Assembly (NCBI GenBank): GCA_029216955.1
Contig: JANAVB010005597.1
Coordinates: forward strand, 48,853,614 to 48,917,613
Origin: Iris pallida
Lineage: Eukaryota > Streptophyta > Magnoliopsida > Asparagales > Iridaceae
DNA: 64,000 bases
Reading direction: 5' to 3'
Position 1 is the first letter of the stretch. Every line of letters starts with the position of its first letter. Of this stretch, positions 56,340 to 64,000 are shown piece after piece. Under the pieces are notes generated by a model. It was not told where the DNA came from. It made no database searches and was given only the letters and a program-made list of their open reading frames with translations. A program made the position numbers and the translations under genes.

Positions 56340-56858
56340 TGCTCAATTTTAGGTCAAGTTCTGCTGGGGAAAAAAATTTTGGGTTTTGGAAAACCTAGGG
56401 TTTGAGAGGGAAGTGAAAAAAATTGAGAGGGAAACTCGTACCAGTTGGCGTTGATTGGGGGATGAAGATGGATGAACTTCTTGCACTAGGAATCTACTGG
56501 ACTCATTCATTAATAGTATGGGTGCGGATCACTCTCGGTAATCTCAACCCGACCCAATAACTCAAAATACGAACGGCGTGTGAGTGTAATATGGACAAGA
56601 GCCAAGGCAGAGTAGTCTCATGCATGAGACGTGCATAGTTGGTAAAAAGGCCGGGTTCGGCCCGGACCGTCATTTGGATTGGAATTTGTATAGAATTCTA
56701 TATTCGGAGATTAAAATTATTACAAATTCTTACAAAAAAAAAAATAATGAGATTATATATATATAGAGAGATAGAGATAGAGAGAGAGATAGATATAATA
56801 TATATAGTATTAGATATATAGAAGAAGATCTAGATATATAGATATTATATATAATATA

Positions 56859-56890
<32 letters not shown>

Positions 56891-57600
56891 ATAGATTATA
56901 TATATATATAATATATATATATATTATAATCAATGGGTAAATGTGCGAACTCGCCTCCACTGGAGCTTGAACTCCGACCACTTGGGCCGCATTATTTTTA
57001 TTTTTTTATTTTTTATTTTTTTAAAATAAGGTAATTATGGCGAACGTTCCCACCGGAAATCGATCTCCTTACCACTATGCGATTCATAAGTAACACTATG
57101 TGATTTTTTATTTTTTTTAAGAATATTTTTTCACTTTTTCAAAATATTGAGATATAATTGTTGTATTGTATTTTGTTAGGACACTAATAATTTGGAGTCT
57201 CCAATACAATTATCAATGTTTTTTAATCTACTATAATAAATATTTATGACATGTATTCCAACCAAAGATTGATTTACGAATATGATTTACGAACATGAAT
57301 TCCAACAAAAGATTGATTTAAGATCAAGTCCCCACCAATCTCTTGTTAGTAGTCTTGAAGAGAACTTGGAATCTCTATATCAACTTGAAAAAGGGAACAT
57401 CTTTTTATCTAGGAGTTGAAAAAATAACTTTTTACTTTAGTTTATTGAACATTAATTTGTGTCATCCTTTCATAAATAGATTTAAGTCAGCTGGCAATGG
57501 GCTCAACCTCAACGGGTAAAGATCTTGATATCTTGGACTATAATATTAAGTACTCATAATTATTTTGCACTATGTAATATTGCTTTTCAGACTTCATTTC
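56340..57600. other. Intergenic, including AT/AG microsatellites
   Basis: This would hold the promoter side of the minus-strand gene. GA and AT microsatellites lie at 56,755-56,935. No conserved gene was recognised. Confidence 0.5.
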
Positions 57601-57760
57601 TATAGTAGGCACTATGCAAAATCTGCAGACGTTTGTTGTTGGCACTCTATGTTTGTGAACTATACAAATTATACAGACTTCACTTGTTGGCACACTATGT
57701 TTGTGCACTATGCAGTCCATGCGCTTCTGTTGTTGGCACTTTATATTTGTGGACTTAATT
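57600..57760. repeat. Degenerate tandem repeat, about 56-bp unit, three copies
   Basis: Units containing GTTGTTGGCACTCTATGTTTGTG, which vary at TTGTTGGCACACTATGTTTG and TTGTTGGCACTTTATATTTG, recur three times about 55-60 bp apart. Their nature is unknown. Confidence 0.6.
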
Positions 57761-59100
57761 TTTTCCACCTATTTTTGTTAAGCAAAGCACAGAGGGATTG
57801 GTCAAAGACTTTAGGAATTTGAGGGAGAAGTAGAACTATGATGCTTGTTCACATTTCTTATGATTAAATTTCTGCAAATGTTATTTGGCATTTGCAACTT
57901 CAAATAGTCACTTTAATTTTCGCAAAAGTTCATACTTAGTTGCTTGATTAATTTCCATTTTCTTGTGTTGGTTTTACTTAATGTCTTGTATCCAAACATC
58001 ATTGGAATTTTGGCATTTGGATTTGTTTTGAGTTCGTAGTGAAAATAGTGCATAATTATAGAAACATGAAGCAAATATCTGATTTTGTATTAATGTGCTG
58101 GCCATTTAGTTATCTTTTGTTGAATATAATCTCATTCGAGTTACACATTTATAGGTTTGAAATTTGGCATGATGAGTATCGTTGTTATATAATGCAATCT
58201 TGATTATTGGATGTATAATAATACAACTAAATTGATGTTTAAGAAATATACTTTTGTGCTTATTGCATCTATGCATCTATAGTAGTGGGCTAACAAGTAT
58301 AACTATGGTGGATTTTTTTCATTTAGGTGATTAATCCAGTAACAAATCTACTACAATGGATATTGTTATTGCATGACAAGCTACTACATTGAATGCCATG
58401 ATCCCTCAAGGAACTACAAAATAGTTTACTGCCAGTTTTCGAGGATTCAGGCACTGAAATTAGGGAAGACAAATTCAGGAAAGGTTCACAGGTAAACTTT
58501 AGTTTGAGAACTTCTTGAGAACTTTTTGATCCCTTATTGCATACATTATGGACACTACATTGAGTACATGCCTAATTCAATGCCTCCTTAGTTATGATCC
58601 ATTTGTAGCTTTAACCTGGTTTCAATTTCATATGTATTAGGTCACTGGAGAAACATTTGGAGAGGTCAAAGTTGTGACAAGCATGCAACAGGGTAGTCTG
58701 GAATTTCTTCCTTTTTTTTCTCCATATGTAATTGTCTTTTTTCTCTAGCTATTTTAGGGTTCTTATATCAGGTGGATATGGAACATATGTAATGTGTATA
58801 TGTGTGGAAGGAGCCTTTAATTTATCTGTGTAGTCTATAGGGGAGCACGAGAGCCATTTTTTTGCTATGTACTAATGTGTATATTCTGTGATGTGTTGTA
58901 CTATTTATTCTATGGTCAAGTGCCAACGTATATATGAATTATGCTTTCTCATTTGAGAATATTTTGTTGGGACAAAGTAAAATTTGTCAAATTGAACATT
59001 GTGGAATATGAAATATTTTGGTGCACCTTTTTTAATAAAGTCCATTTTTAATAAGAAATTCAATTTTAGGCATGGCCCATTATAATTGAAAAAGCCCAAC
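57761..59100. other. Intergenic, no secure gene
   Basis: AT-rich sequence. A short exon-like frame at 58,373-58,491 followed by GTAAAC was considered and not called. Confidence 0.45.
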
Positions 59101-59268
59101 CGATTAAAAATCGAATACAACCGAAAAACCGAAATAAATTGGTTTTGGTTTGAATCGGTTTTGACTCAAATCCGTTCGGTTTCGATTTTGATTTTATTAA
59201 TTACGGTTAATTCGGTTTTCAGAAATTCGGTTCGGTTGGAATCGAATTAACTGAATGCCCATCTCTAA
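59100..59268. mobile_element. Fragment of a CGGTTCGGTT-type plant MITE
   Basis: Repeated AACCGAAAAACCG, GAATCGGTTTTG and AATTCGGTTCGGTTGG words end in TGCCCATCTCTA, whose inverse TAGAGATGGGCA resembles hAT-type termini. I could not define the other end. Confidence 0.4.
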
Positions 59269-60690
59269 TGGGTGGGTGAAGGGGAATGATGGAAATCCTT
59301 CCATCTTCAATTGACAATGATAATAAGGGTGTTAGAAATTAGGAAAAGTGAGAAATCTTTCCGCTTCCAACCTTTTTATGACTTTTTTAACATGAACCCG
59401 TCGGTTCAAATGAACTCCGGTTCGACATCGGACCCATTTTTTGGCAAAATCCGGTCAGATCCGATCCAATCGTCCGTCCGATCTGACAACATTGAGTTAA
59501 CTTGTTTCCTGGACCATTCCTATCCTGCTATTCTTGAGCTCTTAGTAAAGAATGTAAGAAACTTAAAATCATAATAACAGAACTTTCAAAAGATTCACGG
59601 GCATAGCTTTCTTTAAGTTCCTAATACATGATATGCAACCAGTACATACACCCCATCCTACTCACTTCACTATAAATGGAACAAACAACCAAGTCCGACA
59701 ACCGATCAGCAATTAGCGTACGGGATACGAAGAAGTAACAACATTCTATCGGACACGTCACAGAAGTAACAAAACACAAGAAAATTCCGGTGTCAGCTTA
59801 GATGAATCCAGGTGTGTAACACATATCGTATCCTTCTGGTGCAAGTTAAGGAGACATCTTCCTAACTTCGGATTTGAACCGATTACAAAGGAAAGGACGT
59901 CACAGTTTAGGCTTTCTTGCCAAAATAAAAACTATATATATTCTGACACGGCCAAAGACTTCAAACAAAGTTGCCGACTACCAAGCAAGAATCAAAATTC
60001 CATCAGCACACTTTCAAGTTCAACTCAAGATCAAATGTGGATGCTCCATTCGCAATTCAAAAAAGCGCCACTTCCGTTTTCAACAATCAGATTTGTTCCA
60101 AAATAAAAAGCATATACCTACATTGTATTCTTCCCAAAGAAAAAAAAAAAAAACAAGCCCTACATTGTATCCCCAGACCTCAGTTACAAGCATCAGTATC
60201 ATAGTTCTGTTACAACAAACAAGTGCCTCACACCATATAGACATGAGACAACACGAAGAGTTATAATTTATGTTCATTAACAAGGAGGAATTCATTTCGT
60301 GACCAACAACTTCCATCCATCAACAAGTTAAATAAGTGTCAGCTTCACTTGTACAGTAGAAGCTACTCATAATGCATCACCTGCAATGAATTTCAAACTT
60401 AAAGAGGATTGAAGTCGGTATGAAGGGTCAAACAGCTTGATTTTCAATTTTTACCTTGGACCTGCAACGATAAGAAAAAAAAACAGAGATTTTAAAATCG
60501 TGTTCAACGAAAAAGTTAATACCATTCTATGTGAATGGTATAACATTTAATATTGAAGGTAAAGAGGTTAGATGCAATTAATCAGCTATACAGTTTACTA
60601 CATACTTTTATTGTTTTAATATTTCCTCCTAAGAATGAAACTGGATTATGACACAATACTTCTATTATCTTCCTCATAGGTGTGAAAAAG
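59269..60690. other. Intergenic, no gene recognised
   Basis: Several short frames exist on both strands but none shows a known domain or a splice chain. Confidence 0.4.
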
Positions 60691-60699
60691 ATGGCTTCC

Positions 60700-61620
60700 A
60701 CTGGAAGCATACTTCAATAACTGGAATGTTATTCATAAGATTTGTACTATGGTACAACCACAATTTAAATGGAACTAAACCGTCATTAAAAAAAAAAAAA
60801 TAACACGACCACAAGAATTCATGAGAAATATACTCCAAGAATCTGAACAAGAAATAAACGAGAACGAAATTGAAGAAACAAAACAACACCGGAAAAATCT
60901 CTAAGTACAGTTGGCCTAATTTAATAGGTTCCATGAAAGTTGGGATTTCCATTTCCACAACTGAAACTTCAAAACAATTATACATGGCCCCTGACTGAAA
61001 AACTCACCTCAGAATCCTTAGATCTACCTTATATGACTTTCGCATACAATTGATATCTACATATTTTCAAAACCAAAACCTACTAAAAAAATCACTATAA
61101 ATACTTAAATTGAAGACTTGTACAATTAGAATGGAACTAACCATCGGCCAAGAATTCATAAGAAATATACCAACAAATGTAGAAGTTCCAAATGGGAAGT
61201 ATATCTCGACATCTGGAATGTTATTTGTAATCTGAATAATCTACGCAATATAGATCAACAACAATAATAATGGAACTAACCATCTGCCATTACAACATGG
61301 TTCCGAAATTTCATAAGAAATATACCAACGAAACAGAACAAACAAACCAAGACAAAATTGAAACAAAACTCTCAACACAAAAGCTCAAAATGTACTTCAA
61401 TAGAAACTATTTTAAGAAAGGTACGGTGAAGTTGGGGGTTTCCATTTCCATGACTAAAATTTCCAAAGCATTTCATAAAAGACCTCACTGAAAAGTAACT
61501 CACGGCATCATCCTAGATCCACTTCCAAAGCATTGTACATTGAAAACCTCCCGACTGAGAGAACTCACCTCAATCCTACATCTACCTTTACATCGTGTTC
61601 ATGAACATAAGATAATCTTC
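60700..61620. repeat. Three imperfect direct repeats of 250-400 bp
   Basis: The words GGAATGTTATT, AATGGAACTAA, AATTC(A)TAAGAAATATAC, GTTGGG(A/G)TTTCCATTTCCA and GAAAA(A)CTCACCTCA recur in the same order at about 60,700-61,020, 61,130-61,320 and 61,300-61,580. This is a locally duplicated, non-coding segment. Confidence 0.55.
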
Positions 61621-62860
61621 TTATTTTCAATTCAAACCTAAACATCACTTGAAATAACAAATTGAACACAGACTTGTACGGTTGCACCAGTAAATTGCAG
61701 TCAAGAATACTGCACTAAATAATGAGCCGTGCTCCAAAGGAATACCGACTTTCTTCCAACTCCCCACAAAGGGCACAAGCGGTTAAAAAGCAATGTGGTG
61801 GCAAGGCTGAGGGAAGTAGGAATGGAGGATCTGGGCTTGCACTCTCGAGGCAGCGACAAACTTAAGGTTGGTGATTTTGAGATTATGGATGTAGGATTGA
61901 GAGAGAAGAAAAGGGTCAAGGGGAAAAGAAAGGCTAAAATTAATACTACCAGCTAGGTTAGGAAAGAAAACATGAGGACAATGTTCTTTTATCAAGTTCA
62001 ATTATTCAATATCACACTTTATCTAGAGTGGTCAAGAATGTCCTAGTCTTATTTTACTTCTAGAGCATAATTGGTGTCTTGTTCAAAGATTGGTTATTCC
62101 TTATGGGCATTCAATTCGCATATAACCTCCTAACTTATATCTTGTTAATCCTCTGGAAAAGAAAAGTATTCAAATGCATCCTAAATCATAATGAAGTACG
62201 AAACCATCCATTACGTGCACATCTGTTAACTACCCCTTTAAGAAAACACTATGATATGAGTATAAAGTGCCATCAAATTGATTTGGGTACATCCACTAAT
62301 CGTGGATTGCAGAACAATTTGTATCTTATGGTTTAGTACTCATAGAAAGGTCTCTCTGATACATAAATATCCTAGTGATATATTGTTTCAAGATGCGGAT
62401 ACAACTTCTCAGTTCCTCTGCTGGCGGATCGAGCAAGAGAAGCAACAATTAAGGGCTAGGCTTATAACCAAATTAATTTAATTATTTCCTATAGACTAGT
62501 TAATTTCATCCAGGGCTAGGCTTATACCCAAATTACACATTCTAACACCGATGAAAATGAACATAATCTTCTGCTAGAAAAGCACTTATTGGAGGTGTAT
62601 ATCTCATGAAGGGTAACACCCAATCAATGATACTAATCGTACCCGAGTCGTCTCTTTTTCCTTCTCATATTTTCAATAAATATAGAAAATTTCATATATG
62701 GGAGAGAAATGTGTGGCATTTGCAGCAAAGAGGATAAATTTCGGAAATTACAGATAGAGGGATGAGATTTACTATTGGCGCTCCAGGGTGGGGTGCCAAC
62801 TCCATAGACGCCCTCTCCTCTCTCTCTCTCTATATATATATTATATATATATATATGAGG
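61620..62860. other. Intergenic, no gene recognised
   Basis: Overlapping 70-75-codon frames lie on both strands near 61,700-62,000; none has a recognisable domain. Confidence 0.4.
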
Positions 62861-63273
62861 ATGTTAAAAACTATTGTACTAGGACGCTAAAAACTATGGC
62901 TCGCATAAGTAGAGAAAAATGCCACCTACAAATGTCGCGTATTGATAGTTTTATGTTTGAAATGTTAGATCTAGCAACAAGTAGAACACATGTAGTATGC
63001 TTAAAAGAAAATTATTGTTCACGTTTAAGGTTGTACTTGTATCATGCGTATCTACCATGTGTACATGCATGTTATGCGTGTAAGTCTTGCAATGTAAGCA
63101 TCGATACTTTTTATTCCTCACTTTCTACTGATAAATTGAGAACTTTGCATGAGCCACATATGAAACCAATTCCACTCCTCTACGATCTTCATATTGCTTT
63201 GGTTAGAGGACAAATTATAATACCATATATAAGACGCAAAGCTGGAAGACCAAAGAAGACCACATCCCGATGA
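62860..63273 (+). pseudogene. Mutator-like (MULE) transposase C-terminal relic
   Basis: The frame from about 62,860 encodes the tail of a MULE/FAR1-type transposase. It has a SWIM-like zinc-finger remnant (YLPCVHACYAC), then a YSSLSTDKLRTLHEP segment and the terminal RRKAGRPKK before the stop. The upstream CxC of the SWIM finger is altered and the catalytic domain is missing. The 5' end abuts CT/AT microsatellites at 62,815-62,858. It is a dead fragment. Confidence 0.65.
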
Positions 63274-63286
63274 ATGATTACCTACA

Positions 63287-64000
63287 AGGGTCCGTTGGTA
63301 AACCGTATTTGGAGGTAAAATTTGGATTTTTATGGATTTGGAGACAAATCCATGGAATCCTATGTTTGGTTGGAGATGGATTTGGATATGGAAAGTATGA
63401 CAAAATCCAAAACTTAGATTTGGTTGGATTTTGGAGGAAAAAAAATTATTCTTTAATAATTTCGTTAAAATATTTATTTAATAATTTTGTTAAAAATTAG
63501 TAAATTATAAATTAGTTAATCTTTAATAATTTCGTTAAAAATATTTGTTCTTTAATAATTTCGTTAAAAATTAGTTAATTAATAAAAAGAACTAATTATT
63601 TTATTAGTATTATTAATTAATAAAAATAGTATTATTAATTAAAAAATTAGTTAATTAGTTAATTTTGTTATAATCATATTAATAATTTATTAGTATTATT
63701 ATAATATTAATTAATAATTTGTTAATAACCATTTTATATAATCTTAATTAATAATATATTAATCACAATTAGAATCATATTTTATAATAATTTAATTAAT
63801 AATTTACTAATCATAATAATATTAATTTATAATTACTATTTTTATAATATTTAATTTATTGTTAATTAATCGTTAATTATTAATTATTAATCAATAATTA
63901 TAATTTATAATTATTAATCGTTAATAAAAAATTATCGATTGTTAATTATTAATTATTAATTATTAATCGTTAATTATAATTTATAGTTATTAATTATTAA
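63287..64000. repeat. AT-rich terminal stretch with possible MITE start
   Basis: GGGTCCGTTGGTAAACCG at 63,290 and recurrent TTTGGATT words resemble the start of a plant MITE of the GGGTCCGTTTGG kind. From 63,440 to the end the sequence is almost only TTAAT/AATAAT-type words, with several CGTTAATTA motifs. No gene is present. Confidence 0.4.

Noticed and set aside
58373..58491. Exon-like frame MTSYYIECHDPSRNYK followed by a GTAAAC donor
   Set aside because: The next possible exon at about 58,642 closes after 13 codons, and no protein family was recognised.
61270..61956. 70-75-codon frames on both strands
   Set aside because: They are low-complexity or lie within the local direct repeats, and no domain or splice context supports them.

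Overview
This is a nuclear plant (angiosperm) window. The evidence is spliced minus-strand genic sequence with a plant NAC-type DNA-binding domain, plant LTR retrotransposons (Ty1-copia pol, Ty3-gypsy-type gag, TRIM), hAT-like MITEs with 8-bp target duplications, MULE and LINE relics, and long AT dinucleotide runs. I cannot name the species.

Positions 1-28.5 kb are a nest of LTR retroelements, ordered here from outermost to innermost. Element C (minus strand, 27,737 to about 28,467) is a decayed relative of element A. Element A (plus strand) is inserted in C's LTR. A has LTRs of 3.9-4.0 kb (1,099-4,994 and 23,753-27,736) and only about 1.26 kb of non-coding internal sequence. Element B (minus strand, 5,941-23,430, target duplication CCTTC) is inserted in A. 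B has 3.8-4.0 kb LTRs and encodes only gag. Element D (plus strand, 10,727-18,182, target duplication GAATG/GAATA) is inserted in B's gag gene. D has 2,254-bp LTRs, an initiator-Met-type primer binding site and a 2.9-kb internal region without long ORFs. Positions 1-1,098 repeat the 22.5-23.75 kb segment, including the same B/A junction. The window therefore starts inside an earlier copy of the same A-with-B unit, which means either a tandem LTR-internal-LTR-internal-LTR array with a period near 22.7 kb or a misassembly.

Positions 28.5-33.8 kb are a non-coding MITE field. It holds three related hAT-like elements with termini close to CAGGGCCGGCCC and 8-bp target duplications, a 377-bp foldback element and an 18-bp tandem repeat.

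Positions 33.9-54.1 kb carry a long minus-strand spliced gene, or two adjoining genes. The 5' part encodes a NAC-type domain resembling the SOG1 clade. The 3' part encodes a conserved plant C-terminal region that I cannot assign to a named function. The last intron is about 10.7 kb and contains a complete Ty1-copia insertion (36,913-42,253, 120/125-bp LTRs, target duplication CTAGT), a CTATGTTGC-ended MITE, a LINE relic, a hAT MITE and a TRIM.

Positions 56.4-64 kb are mostly intergenic, with degenerate repeats, a Mutator-like transposase tail at 62.9-63.3 kb and an extremely AT-rich end.

Frame breaks in the genic exons and in the copia pol are almost all 1-2 nt indels, many in homopolymers, with few or no nonsense substitutions. 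The copia LTR pair differs only by indels. By contrast, D's two 2,254-bp LTRs differ only by substitutions. Uncorrected long-read indel errors in parts of the assembly are the likeliest explanation, so several apparent pseudogenes here may be intact in the organism.
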